A program made the translations under genes and the position numbers. Shown here one piece after another: positions 1 through 7,900 of a stretch of 33,621 bases of DNA. A model generated the notes under the pieces. The model made no database searches, had not been told where the DNA came from, and saw nothing but the letters and a program-made list of their open reading frames with translations. Source of the stretch: DATKDU01 sp035512595 (GTDB lineage Bacteria; Planctomycetota; Planctomycetia; Pirellulales; Pirellulaceae); assembly GCA_035512595.1 (NCBI GenBank), contig DATKDU010000521.1:1-33621 (forward strand), in the 5' to 3' direction. Positions within the stretch are counted from its first letter, which is position 1, and each line of letters starts with the position of its first letter.

Positions 1-1
1 C

Positions 2-970
2 AAGCGGCTAACCAATGCCGAGGAGAAGACGATTCCCAAGGCGTTTGCCGACTATCGGCAGATGCTGGATGAGGTCAAGCCGCAGATCGTGGCGATCGGC
101 CCGCGGTGGCTCGATCAGCATCGGGACATGGTGCTGGCGGCGGCCGAGCGGGGCTGCCACATCTACATGGAAAAGCCCCTCTGCCGCAGCCCGCAGGAAG
201 CGGACGAGATGGAAGCGGCCTGCAAAAAGTACGACGTGAAGCTGGCGCTGGCCCATCAGACGGCATACAGCCCGAAGATCCAGGCGGTCAAAGACCTGAT
301 CGACGCGGGCAAGCTGGGCACCATCCTCGAGCTTCGCGGCCGCGGGAAAGAAGACGCTCGCGGCGGCACGGAAGATCTATGGGTCCTCGGCAGCCACGTG
401 ATGAACCTGATCCACACGTTCGGCGGCGATCCCCAGTGGTGTTTTGCTCGATTAGAAGAGGGCGGCAAGCCCGTAGACAAAAGCCACGTCAAGGAAGGCG
501 CCGAGGGGATCGGGCCGCTGGCGGGCGACACGGTGCAGGCGATGTATGGAATGTCCGGCGGCGCCACGGGTTACTTTGGCTCCAAGCGCAATGCCAACGG
601 CGGACGCTTTGGGTTGACAATTTTTGGCAGCAAGGGGATCGTGGAAATTCTGACCGGTCATTTGCCGAGCGTGCAGTTCCTGGCCGATCCGGCCTGGTCG
701 CCGGGGCGGAGCGGGGCCAAGTGGATACCCGTCTCCAGTGCAGGCGCCGGCGCTGCCGAACCGCTCAAGGACGGCGGACTTGACGGCGGCAACATTCTCG
801 CGGTCAAGGACCTGCTCCATGCCATCGAGGAGGACCGCGACCCCGAGTGCGGCATTTACGAAGGGCGGGTCACGATCGAGATGATCTGCGCAGTCTTCGA
901 CTCGCACCGCACGGGCGGGCCGGTGACCTGGCCGCTCAAAACGCGGGTCAATGCGCTCTCTCTTTTGTAA
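2..970 (+). CDS. Gfo/Idh/MocA-family oxidoreductase (5' end outside window)
   Basis: The reading frame is open from base 2, so the start and the first half of the Rossmann NAD(P)-binding domain lie upstream. What remains shows the family layout: the end of the nucleotide-binding fold, the EKP motif (in MEKPLCRSPQEADEM, near base 170) whose lysine is usual in these dehydrogenases, then the C-terminal alpha/beta substrate domain with the LGSHVMNLIHTFGGDP helix that normally carries an active-site His. Planctomycetes carry many such proteins, usually secreted or cytoplasmic sugar or inositol dehydrogenases; the substrate cannot be read here. The stop codon (968-970) runs directly into a REP-like palindrome. 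Family assignment is firm, function only general. Confidence 0.9.
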   Translation, partial: KRLTNAEEKTIPKAFADYRQMLDEVKPQIVAIGPRWLDQHRDMVLAAAERGCHIYMEKPLCRSPQEADEMEAACKKYDVKLALAHQTAYSPKIQAVKDLIDAGKLGTILELRGRGKEDARGGTEDLWVLGSHVMNLIHTFGGDPQWCFARLEEGGKPVDKSHVKEGAEGIGPLAGDTVQAMYGMSGGATGYFGSKRNANGGRFGLTIFGSKGIVEILTGHLPSVQFLADPAWSPGRSGAKWIPVSSAGAGAAEPLKDGGLDGGNILAVKDLLHAIEEDRDPECGIYEGRVTIEMICAVFDSHRTGGPVTWPLKTRVNALSLL

Positions 971-991
971 AGCCGCGACCATTGGTCGCGG
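969..991 (+). repeat. REP-like palindrome, left copy flanking the Y1 transposase
   Basis: CCGCGACC (973-980) and GGTCGCGG (984-991) form a perfect 8-bp stem with a 3-nt loop, preceded by AAAG. An inverted copy lies at 1676-1698; over 23 bp the two differ at one loop base. The repeat starts inside the TAA stop codon of the oxidoreductase. Hairpin and copy are seen directly; the link to the transposase is inferred. Confidence 0.8.
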
Positions 992-1042
992 GGCGCCACC
1001 TACGACTCCTCCACACCGATTGTTCTCAGCCGACGATTCCCT

Positions 1043-1618
1043 ATGTCCCGCACCATCGGTTATCACTGGGTCAAATCGACCTACGGCATGTGGCTCCCCG
1101 GCGACGACCGCGGATCATGGTCCGAAGCCTGGGACGAGCAAATTGGATACTACCAGCCGCACCACCTCCATCCCGGAGATCCGGTCCGCCAGCGGATGGC
1201 GGAGGAGCGCATGAAGCATTCGCCTGTATGGATGACAGACGGCGTGATGCAAATGGTGATGGACAGCATCGGCGAATGCGTCGCAAAATCTGCCGGTGGT
1301 TTCGCCGTGGTAGCTGCGGCCATTGAACCAACGCACATCCACGTGCTCATACCCTATTCGGGCCGGGACATTCACAAAACAGTGAAATGGATCGCGGACC
1401 AGACAACGAAGGCCGTGCATCAGCGAACCGACCATCAAACGCCCCTGTGGTGCAAAGGAAAGTGGTGCGCATATGTCTTCGACGAGTCGCATTGGTTCAG
1501 TGCCGCCAATTACATTGAGCAGCACAACGTCCGGCAGGAACGAGGGGAGAGGCCATATCCCTTTCTATCGTCGCCAACCGATGCAGTAGAATCACGAAGG
1601 TTGGGGATGGCGGAGTGA
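1043..1618 (+). CDS. REP-associated tyrosine (Y1/HUH) transposase
   Basis: A 191-aa protein with the HUH signature of Y1 transposases: THIHVLI places the two metal-binding histidines at residues 98 and 100, and NYIEQHN supplies the candidate nucleophile Tyr157, at the normal distance downstream. Size and the single-domain layout fit the REP-associated (RayT/IS200-like) branch, which nicks single-stranded DNA at palindromes. It sits between two inverted copies of the same palindrome (969-991 and 1676-1698), the classical arrangement of a REP-associated transposase with its own REPs. The ATG at 1043 has no clear Shine-Dalgarno sequence. An ordinary IS200/IS605 insertion is possible, but those elements lack such symmetric flanking copies. 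Confidence 0.85.
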   Translation: MSRTIGYHWVKSTYGMWLPGDDRGSWSEAWDEQIGYYQPHHLHPGDPVRQRMAEERMKHSPVWMTDGVMQMVMDSIGECVAKSAGGFAVVAAAIEPTHIHVLIPYSGRDIHKTVKWIADQTTKAVHQRTDHQTPLWCKGKWCAYVFDESHWFSAANYIEQHNVRQERGERPYPFLSSPTDAVESRRLGMAE

Positions 1619-1675
1619 CGTGCCGTTGGCAACCATTCCCGGCGGAATTTGACCAATTCGTACGCCACGCGGATT

Positions 1676-1698
1676 CCGCGACCACTGGTCGCGGCTTT
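1676..1698 (-). repeat. REP-like palindrome, right copy (inverted)
   Basis: CCGCGACC (1676-1683), loop ACT, GGTCGCGG (1687-1694), followed by CTTTTC. It is the inverted partner of 969-991. Being a strong stem followed by a short T-run, it may also terminate transposase transcription. It lies between the transposase stop and the ATG at 1705, so an upstream reading of the next gene from about 1615 would have to translate it, which argues for the later start. Confidence 0.8.
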
Positions 1699-1704
1699 TC
1701 AATT

Positions 1705-3048
1705 ATGTCCCACGACGCCATCGAGTCCCTTAAGGCGGCGGTTGCCATCTCGCCGGGAAACATCCCGCTGCGCGTGTCGCTGGGAAACCTGCTTTTGGGA
1801 AGCGGCCAGCCCGAGGCGGCGGAAACCGAGTTCCGCGCGGCACTGGCGATCGCGCCCGATAACGGACCACTCAAGCTCGGCCTTGCCCGGGCTTTTTTTC
1901 AGCAGCAGAAGGATTCGGCAGCCCTGGTGGTGCTCGAAGAGCTAATCAAGCGGCTCGATGCGCCGCCGGCCGCCCACACCCTCTATGCCCGCCTGCTCTT
2001 CCGTCGCGGCGAGGTCCAGCAGGCCGTCGCCCAGTACAAGCTCGGCATCGAGCGCGATCCGCAAGCCGCCGATCCGGACCTGGCCGAGCAGTTGGGCATC
2101 AATGCCAGTCCAGAAAGCAGCGAAGTCGTGGACGGTCGCATTCGCATCACCTTCGGCCAGCCCGACGACGGCGGGCCAGAGCGCGACGTCGAAAAGCCGA
2201 CGACCACCTTTGCCGACGTCGGAGGCATGGATGCCCTCAAGGAAGAAATCCGCCTCAAGATCATCTATCCCCTCGAGCACCGCGAGCTGTATGCCGCGTA
2301 TGGCAAATCGGTCGGCGGCGGCATTTTGATGTACGGCCCGCCAGGGTGCGGCAAGACCCACTTGGCCCGCGCCACGGCCGGCGAGATCAAGGCCAGCTTT
2401 ATGGCCATCGGCATCAACGACGTGCTCGACATGTGGATCGGCAACAGCGAGCGGAACCTCCATCAGGTGTTCGACGACGCCCGCAGCAGCCGTCCGTGCG
2501 TGCTGTTCTTCGATGAGGTCGATGCGCTCGGCGCTCGCCGCAGCGACATGCAGCATAGCGGCGGCCGCCATTTGATCAACCAATTCCTGGCAGAGATGGA
2601 CGGCATCAAAAGCTCCAACGAAGGAGTCTTGATCCTGGCGGCCACCAATGCCCCGTGGCACGTCGATCCGGCTTTCCGCCGCCCCGGCCGCTTCGACCGC
2701 GTGCTGTTCGTCCCGCCGCCGGATACCGAGGCACGGGCCGGCATCCTGCGGATTCTCTGCCGCGGCAAACCGGTGGCCGACATCGACTACGTACAGCTCG
2801 CCAAGAAGCTGGACCAGTTTTCGGGGGCCGATTTGAAGGCGGTCGTCGATCAGGCCGTGGAGACGAAGCTGCGGCAGGCGATGAAGACCGGCAAGCCGAC
2901 GGCGCTCACCACGAGCGACCTGGCGGCGGCAGCGGGCACGCTCAAGCCGACCACCAAGGAATGGTTCGCCACCGCCCGCAACCACGCCTTGTACTCCAAC
3001 CAGGGCGGAATCTACGACGACATCCTCAAATACCTCAAGCTCGCATGA
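1705..3048 (+). CDS. TPR-AAA+ ATPase
   Basis: A 447-aa cytoplasmic protein. The N-terminal ~130 residues form TPR-like helical repeats (AISPGNIPLRVSLGNLLL and following). A classic AAA+ module follows: FADVGGMDALKEEI entry helix, Walker A GPPGCGKT (residues 211-218), Walker B FFDEVDAL (about 267), sensor-1 AATN and RRPGRFD, the arginine-finger region seen in FtsH/Cdc48/Vps4-type ATPases. No protease or second ATPase domain is present, so a substrate-remodelling or assembly role is likely. The ATG at 1705 is preferred because an earlier in-frame start would translate the palindrome at 1676-1698. The stop overlaps the next ATG by 4 bp (ATGA), indicating translational coupling with the two TPR membrane proteins, its probable partners. 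Confidence 0.88.
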   Translation: MSHDAIESLKAAVAISPGNIPLRVSLGNLLLGSGQPEAAETEFRAALAIAPDNGPLKLGLARAFFQQQKDSAALVVLEELIKRLDAPPAAHTLYARLLFRRGEVQQAVAQYKLGIERDPQAADPDLAEQLGINASPESSEVVDGRIRITFGQPDDGGPERDVEKPTTTFADVGGMDALKEEIRLKIIYPLEHRELYAAYGKSVGGGILMYGPPGCGKTHLARATAGEIKASFMAIGINDVLDMWIGNSERNLHQVFDDARSSRPCVLFFDEVDALGARRSDMQHSGGRHLINQFLAEMDGIKSSNEGVLILAATNAPWHVDPAFRRPGRFDRVLFVPPPDTEARAGILRILCRGKPVADIDYVQLAKKLDQFSGADLKAVVDQAVETKLRQAMKTGKPTALTTSDLAAAAGTLKPTTKEWFATARNHALYSNQGGIYDDILKYLKLA

Positions 3049-4328
3049 ACCCTCTGCTCGCGCGAGCTGAATTACTGCTCAACCAGGAGCGCTACGATCT
3101 GGCTGCGGACACGCTCCGCCAGGCACTCCTCCAGTCCCCCGAGGATGCGGACATCCATCGGCTGCTGGCCTTTTGTCTGTCCGAGCAGGAAAAATTCGAC
3201 GAAGCGACCTCCCACGCGCAGCGGGCCGTTCATCTGGCGCCGGACGATCCGTACGCCCATTACGTCCTGGGTTCGGTGATGGCCGACCGCCGGCGATGGC
3301 GCGAAGCGCGGCAGGCGATCGAAGAGGCCCTCGCGCTCGCGCCGGGAGAGCCGGACTTCTATGCCATGCTGGCCCGGATTGCATTTGCCGAGGAGCGCTG
3401 GCGGGACGCGCTTTCTGCGGCCGAACAGGGGCTGGCGATCGACGGTGAAAACGGCGGCTGCATCAACCTGCGGGCGATGGCGCAGGTGAAGCTGGGGGAC
3501 AAGGCGGGGGCATCAGCGACGATCGACCAGGCCCTCGCCCGCCGGCCGGACGATCCGATCGCCCACGCCAACCAGGGATGGGTGCTGCTGGAGCAGGGCA
3601 ATCCCAAGAAGGCAGTCGAGCATTTTCGCGAGGCGCTGCGGCTCAATCCCCAGTTCGAATGGGCCCAGCACGGAATTCTCGAGGCCCTCAAGGCGCACAA
3701 TCCGATCTACCGCCTGATGCTCGCCTGGTTTTTGTGGATGGCCCGGCTGCCCAGCGGCGCCCGCTGGGGAATCATCCTCGGCGGTTACTTCGGCTATCAA
3801 TTCCTCCGCAATGTGGCCAGGCAATCCCCTGACTTCGCTCTGTTCATCTGGCCGGTCCTGATCGTCTACATGGTCTTCGCCGTGATGACGTGGCTCGTCG
3901 TGCCCCTGTCGAACTTGCTGCTGCGGCTGCATCCCTGGGGGCGGCACGCCCTCAGCCAGGACGCCATTCGCGGGGCGAATCTCGTCGGGCTGAGCCTCGT
4001 CCTGCCCCTGGTTGCCGTCGGGCTTGATTACGCCCGCGGCGCGTCGCTCGGCATTTGGTGGTATCCGTATCTGGCCTTGCTCGCGCTGCCAGCGTCCGGG
4101 ATCTATAGCTGCGAACGGGGCTGGCCGCGGAACGTCGCCGCGGCAGCCACTGCGGCGCTCGCGCTGCTGGGTTACGGACAGCTTGTCGGCCTGCTCGCGA
4201 TCGGTTCGGCCCCCGTGCCAGCATTTTTGCTCGATATCTCGCGGCTGACCGTACGCGGCTACCTATTCGGGATCATCGCGTCCCAATTCATCATGATGGG
4301 GCTCGCGCGCGTTCGTCCGCAGCGATAA
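3045..4328 (+). CDS. TPR-repeat membrane protein A
   Basis: A 427-aa protein starting at the ATG that overlaps the ATPase stop codon. Residues 1 to ~215 are about six TPR units (for example YAHYVLGSVMADRRRWREAR, FREALRLNPQFEWAQ). The C-terminal half has five or six hydrophobic segments, such as FALFIWPVLIVYMVFAVMTW and GYLFGIIASQFIMMGLARV. The TPR part carries no signal peptide and so is expected to face the cytoplasm, where the TPR-containing ATPase is also found. It is a clear paralogue of the next gene (shared WGRHxLSxDxxRGAxL segment). Function unknown; a membrane complex driven by the AAA+ protein is an inference from gene order. Confidence 0.85.
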   Translation: MNPLLARAELLLNQERYDLAADTLRQALLQSPEDADIHRLLAFCLSEQEKFDEATSHAQRAVHLAPDDPYAHYVLGSVMADRRRWREARQAIEEALALAPGEPDFYAMLARIAFAEERWRDALSAAEQGLAIDGENGGCINLRAMAQVKLGDKAGASATIDQALARRPDDPIAHANQGWVLLEQGNPKKAVEHFREALRLNPQFEWAQHGILEALKAHNPIYRLMLAWFLWMARLPSGARWGIILGGYFGYQFLRNVARQSPDFALFIWPVLIVYMVFAVMTWLVVPLSNLLLRLHPWGRHALSQDAIRGANLVGLSLVLPLVAVGLDYARGASLGIWWYPYLALLALPASGIYSCERGWPRNVAAAATAALALLGYGQLVGLLAIGSAPVPAFLLDISRLTVRGYLFGIIASQFIMMGLARVRPQR

Positions 4329-4339
4329 TCTGATTTACC

Positions 4340-5653
4340 ATGAACCCGTTGGAGCTTCGCGCCGAGTTGCTCATCAGCCAGCAGCGCTATGCCCAGGCGG
4401 TCGAGGTGTTGCGCGACGCTTTGGTCCGCGATCCCAACAATGCCCGCGTTCATTCGCTACTGGCCATCAGTCTGGCCCAAACTAATCAGTACGACGCGGC
4501 CACCGAGCACGCCCGGCAAGCGATTGAGCAAGCGCCCGATTCCGCCCAGTCGCATTTCTCTCTGGCCTGGGTGATGGTCGAGCGCCGGAGGTGGAAGGAA
4601 GCCCGGCAGGCTGTGGACAGTGCGATTTCTCTTGCTCCCGAGGAAGCCCGGTTCTACTGGATGCTATCGCGCATCGATTACTGCCAGTGTCAGTGGCGCC
4701 AGGCACTCCAGGCGGCAGATCTAGGACTGGCGATTCAACCGGACGACCAGGGCTGTATGAACATGCGGGCGCTCTGCCATTTGGCGCTCGGCGATAAACA
4801 GCTTGCTGCAGAAGCGACGCAGCAATCGCTGGAGAGACGACCGGAAGACCCCTGGGCTCACGCCAGCCAGGGATGGGCGCAACTTACCAATCGCCAGTCG
4901 CAGGCCGCTATGGAAAGTTTTCGCGAAGCGCTGCGGCTCGACCCTTCCTTGGAATGGGCCCGCCGCGGGATGGTGGAAGCCCTCAAGTCGCGGCACTGGA
5001 TTTATCGGGCGGTCATGCGGCTGCGATCTCCCCCGCCGCCTGTGAGCGACAAATCGCGTTCGACGATGAACTCCATCGCGTATCAGATTGGGCGGTTGGC
5101 AATCATTGCAGGATGGGTCTTGTCCCTGACCTGCTGCGTGATCATGCCTATTCCGGCCCTTTACTCGGAACCGCCGCCGCCCACCTGGTACTGGATGACC
5201 TTCGCCATCGGATTGTTCTGCTTCGTTGGCGTGGTGCTGGCTGGTCCAATCGGAAATCTCTTCCTGCTCGTGGATCGTTGGGGCCGGCATGTCCTCAGCG
5301 ACGACGAGGTCCGTGGCGCCCGGCTCTTGGCGGCAAGTCTATTGCTTCCGGCAACCGGAAGCGCAGCGGCAATGGCGTCCGGCGACATGACCGCGCTGGC
5401 GGGGGGACTCATGCTGTCCGTTCTCGCGGTCCCGCTTTCGTTTCTCTATCGGTGTCATCCTGGATGGCCCCGGCAAATCGCATCCTTAATCATCGCCGGA
5501 CTAATCGCGCTCGGAATTTTCGCCGCCGTTCCATCCTGGGAAACAGCTTCTCCACCCAAGTCTCGCGCGCTGTCGGTGATGGCTCTCTTATACGCAACGT
5601 TTTTCGGCACGATCATTTTGGCAAGACTCTCTCGAGCTCAGCCGAAGCGCTGA
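4340..5653 (+). CDS. TPR-repeat membrane protein B
   Basis: A 437-aa paralogue of the preceding gene, 11 bp downstream and in the same orientation. Both begin MNPL, have similar TPR units in the first ~210 residues (LRDALVRDPNNARVHSLLAI; FREALRLDPSLEWARRGMVE) and share the membrane-domain motif WGRHVLSDDEVRGARLLAA. About five or six transmembrane segments follow the TPR region. The pair probably arose by tandem duplication, and divergence along the whole length suggests both copies are kept. The gene ends 19 bp before the convergent phhB. No enzymatic motif is visible. Confidence 0.85.
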   Translation: MNPLELRAELLISQQRYAQAVEVLRDALVRDPNNARVHSLLAISLAQTNQYDAATEHARQAIEQAPDSAQSHFSLAWVMVERRRWKEARQAVDSAISLAPEEARFYWMLSRIDYCQCQWRQALQAADLGLAIQPDDQGCMNMRALCHLALGDKQLAAEATQQSLERRPEDPWAHASQGWAQLTNRQSQAAMESFREALRLDPSLEWARRGMVEALKSRHWIYRAVMRLRSPPPPVSDKSRSTMNSIAYQIGRLAIIAGWVLSLTCCVIMPIPALYSEPPPPTWYWMTFAIGLFCFVGVVLAGPIGNLFLLVDRWGRHVLSDDEVRGARLLAASLLLPATGSAAAMASGDMTALAGGLMLSVLAVPLSFLYRCHPGWPRQIASLIIAGLIALGIFAAVPSWETASPPKSRALSVMALLYATFFGTIILARLSRAQPKR

Positions 5654-5672
5654 TCCATTCATGAAAGGGCCG

Positions 5673-6041
5673 TCAAGCACTCTTCTTGACCTCCACCGGC
5701 AACTCGTCGATCTTCGCCGCCAGGATGAAGTCGTTCTCCGACAGGCCGCCGATGGCATGGGTCCACAGCTCGATCCAGACGCTGCGGTAGCCCGACAGAT
5801 GCAGGTCGGGATGGTGCTGGTCTTCCTCGGCAATCCGGGCCACGTCGTCAAAGAAGCGAATGCCGGCAAGAAAATTCTTGACGGTCCAGTCCTTGCGGAT
5901 CCGCTTGCCGTCGTGGGTCAAGTACCAGCCGCTCAGGTTCTTGAGCTGTGCTTGTGCTTCTTCATAGGTCGCCGGCTCGACCCCTCCTTCGCAGGGGAGG
6001 CACTTTTTGGCGGTCAGTTCGGCAGTCGTCTGGACGTTCAT
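5673..6041 (-). CDS. phhB: Pterin-4-alpha-carbinolamine dehydratase
   Basis: A 122-aa protein with the family hallmark EEDQHHPDLHLSGYRSVWIE followed by THAIGGLSENDFILAAKID. The paired histidines in HHPD are the conserved catalytic residues of PCD/DCoH. The enzyme dehydrates 4a-hydroxytetrahydropterin, recycling pterin cofactor after aromatic amino acid hydroxylation. Bacteria also keep homologues as moonlighting or Moco-related proteins. The first ~20 residues (ELTAKKCLPCEGGVEPAT) carry the CxxC found in many bacterial members. No phenylalanine hydroxylase is visible nearby, so the physiological partner is unknown. Convergent with the TPR genes, divergent from the DUF4349 lipoprotein. Confidence 0.93.
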   Translation of the reverse strand: MNVQTTAELTAKKCLPCEGGVEPATYEEAQAQLKNLSGWYLTHDGKRIRKDWTVKNFLAGIRFFDDVARIAEEDQHHPDLHLSGYRSVWIELWTHAIGGLSENDFILAAKIDELPVEVKKSA

Positions 6042-6196
6042 GGCGAAACCTCCGACGGGGGGAAGATGGAGGAAAGGTCCGATTGGGTTATTTTACCCTT
6101 TCCTCGGCCGCCTGGCCGTTTTTCGGGAATGAAACGGGGCCTGGCCGGCTCTTTCTAGGGGGAGCATCTGTTTTTCTCTGAGGTGAGGAGCGTTCC

Positions 6197-7057
6197 ATGC
6201 GTACGTCTCTTGTCGTCTTGCTGCTTATCGTCGGTGTGGTTGGATGCGGGATGGCCCCGGGGTCAAATTTTTCCAGTGATTCCCCCGCCAGCGAGAGCTC
6301 GGCCTCCGGGATTGACGCCGCCATCCCGCTGACAGCGGTGGCCGCTGGTACGCAGGCTGCCGAGCGAAAGATCATTTACAAGGCGACGCTGTGGTTGACG
6401 GTCGAGGACTTCGCCGCCACGGAGAAAGCGATCACCGAGTTGGTGAAGCAATCGGGGGGCTATGTTTCCCAATTCCGCGAAGACCGAAGTTACGGGAGCT
6501 TGCGCGGAGGACAGTGGATCGTCAGGGTGCCGGTGGCGCGGTTCGACTCCGTCCTCGATGGAGCATCGAAGCTGGGAGTGCCGACGCATCGCGAAGTGGA
6601 AGCGGAAGACATCACGGAAGAACACGTCGATCTGTCGGCGCGTCTCAAGAGCAAGCAAGGGATCGAGGCACGGCTGCTGGAGCTGGTGAAGACGAAGACG
6701 GGGGAGGTCAAGGACATCGTCGCAGTCGAAACGGAGCTGGGCCGCGTGCGCGAGGAGATCGAGCGGGTCGAGGGGCGGCTGCGATTCCTCGCCGATCGCG
6801 TGGCGCTCACCACGATTACAATCCATGCCCACGAACAACGGGGTTATCGGCCCCAGGAGGCAACGCTCATGGGCAAGATCGCCGGCACGTTCTGGAATTC
6901 GATCGACGGCATGCGGACGGTGGCTGAGGCGGCGCTATTGGCCGCCGTCGCGCTCGGCCCCTGGCTGGTGTTGCTGCTCGTCGTTATCCTGCCGGCGGTC
7001 GTAATCCTGCGGCGGCTTGCGCGGAAGCCTCGCGCTGGTGCCGATGCAACTGCTTAA
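6197..7057 (+). CDS. DUF4349-domain lipoprotein
   Basis: A 286-aa protein with a lipoprotein signal peptide ending in the lipobox VVGC (Cys17). The DUF4349 region begins at ERKIIYKATLWLTVEDF and includes GGYVSQFREDRSYGSLRGGQ and the RVPVARFDSVLDGASKLG stretch. A coiled-coil segment (about residues 165-200: VAVETELGRVREEIERVEGR) follows. A C-terminal transmembrane helix (about 245-270) is followed by positive charges. Lipid anchor plus C-terminal helix suggests a protein spanning the periplasmic face. The family's function is unknown. The ATG at 6197 has a purine-rich GAGGAG upstream. The region between this gene and phhB (6042-6196) should hold both promoters. Confidence 0.88.
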   Translation: MRTSLVVLLLIVGVVGCGMAPGSNFSSDSPASESSASGIDAAIPLTAVAAGTQAAERKIIYKATLWLTVEDFAATEKAITELVKQSGGYVSQFREDRSYGSLRGGQWIVRVPVARFDSVLDGASKLGVPTHREVEAEDITEEHVDLSARLKSKQGIEARLLELVKTKTGEVKDIVAVETELGRVREEIERVEGRLRFLADRVALTTITIHAHEQRGYRPQEATLMGKIAGTFWNSIDGMRTVAEAALLAAVALGPWLVLLLVVILPAVVILRRLARKPRAGADATA

Positions 7058-7078
7058 TAACCAGCGTGCTGCAATGTC

Positions 7079-7232
7079 CTGGCTACTGGCTACTGGCTCC
7101 CGGCCCCTGGCTCCCGGCCCCTGGCTACTGGCTCCTGGCTCCTGGCTCCTGGCTCCTGGCTACTGGCTACTGGCTCCCGGCTCCCGGCTCCCGGCTCCCG
7201 GCCCCTGGCTCCCGGCTCCCGGCCCCTGGCTC
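7079..7232 (+). repeat. Heptanucleotide tandem array (CTGGCTN family), 22 units
   Basis: Exactly 22 consecutive 7-nt units with no spacer: CTGGCTA, CTGGCTC, CCGGCTC and CCGGCCC in irregular order. The array begins 21 bp after the DUF4349 stop and runs into the 3' end of the HD-domain gene, whose TAG stop (7167-7169) lies within it. A complementary array of the same family is at 18444-18548. This resembles the short tandemly repeated repetitive (STRR) heptamers of cyanobacteria. Confidence 0.95.
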
Positions 7233-7793
7233 CTTCCCCCTCAGCCCCAACTCTTCCGCCTTCGCCGCCATGGCGTCGATCACGAACTGGATGTGGTCGT
7301 CGAGATCGACTCCCAGGTCGGCCGCTCCGCGGGTGATGTCGCTGCGGTTGATGGCGGCAGCGAATCCGGCCGATTTGAGCTTCTTCTTGACGCTCCGCGC
7401 TTCCATGCCGACAATCCCCTCGGGCCGCACCTTCGCGCAGGCGGAGATAAAGCCGGCCAGCTCGTCGCAGGCGTACAGCGTTTTATCGAGCCGCGAGACG
7501 CGCGGGCAGTCGGGCAGATAATCGGCGTGCGACTTGATGGCGTAGATCACCTCGTCGGGATAGCCGCGCTCCTTGAGAATCTCCGCCCCCTTGAGTGGAT
7601 GGTCCGGCGGATCGGGCCAGCGCTCGTAATCGAAGTCGTGCAGCAGCCCCACGATCCCCCACTTCTCTTCGTCCTCGCCAAACTTCCTGGCGTACGCCCT
7701 TACGGCCGCCTCGACCGCCAGCATGTGCCGGCGGAGCGATTCGCTTTGGGTGTATTCGCAGACGAGGTCGTAGGCGGCCTGGCGGTTGAGCAT
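7167..7793 (-). CDS. HD-domain protein with a repeat-encoded C-terminal tail
   Basis: A 208-aa predicted metal-dependent phosphohydrolase. RRHMLAVEAAVRAYARKFG gives the first His, WGIVGLLHDFDYERW the HD pair, and VSRLDKTLYACDELAGFI the distal Asp of the HD fold. The start is placed at the ATG of MLNRQAAYDLV, where the family's helical N-terminus normally begins; in-frame codons further upstream (to 7898) run through the intergenic space before ligA. The last ~22 residues (REPGAGS repeated) are encoded by the heptanucleotide array, so the natural C-terminus probably ended near AEELGLRGK and was extended when the array formed or expanded. Substrate unknown. Confidence 0.85.
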   Translation of the reverse strand: MLNRQAAYDLVCEYTQSESLRRHMLAVEAAVRAYARKFGEDEEKWGIVGLLHDFDYERWPDPPDHPLKGAEILKERGYPDEVIYAIKSHADYLPDCPRVSRLDKTLYACDELAGFISACAKVRPEGIVGMEARSVKKKLKSAGFAAAINRSDITRGAADLGVDLDDHIQFVIDAMAAKAEELGLRGKEPGAGSREPGAGSREPGAGSQ

Positions 7794-7900
7794 GGGCGTG
7801 CCGGTAAGCTGGTGTTGTGATGGCAGGACGGGTTCCCGCGTGTCGTCCATGTAAAAACGACGCGGTACAATGTCGGCTTCCTTTGGGAGCCACTCCAATC

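Noticed and set aside
2655..3044. In-frame extension upstream of TPR membrane protein A
   Set aside because: It lies in another frame of the ATPase gene and is Arg/Gly/Pro-rich; the ATG at 3045 overlapping the stop is the natural start.
7079..7232. CRISPR array
   Set aside because: Units are 7 nt and contiguous with no spacers; the same applies to 18444-18591.
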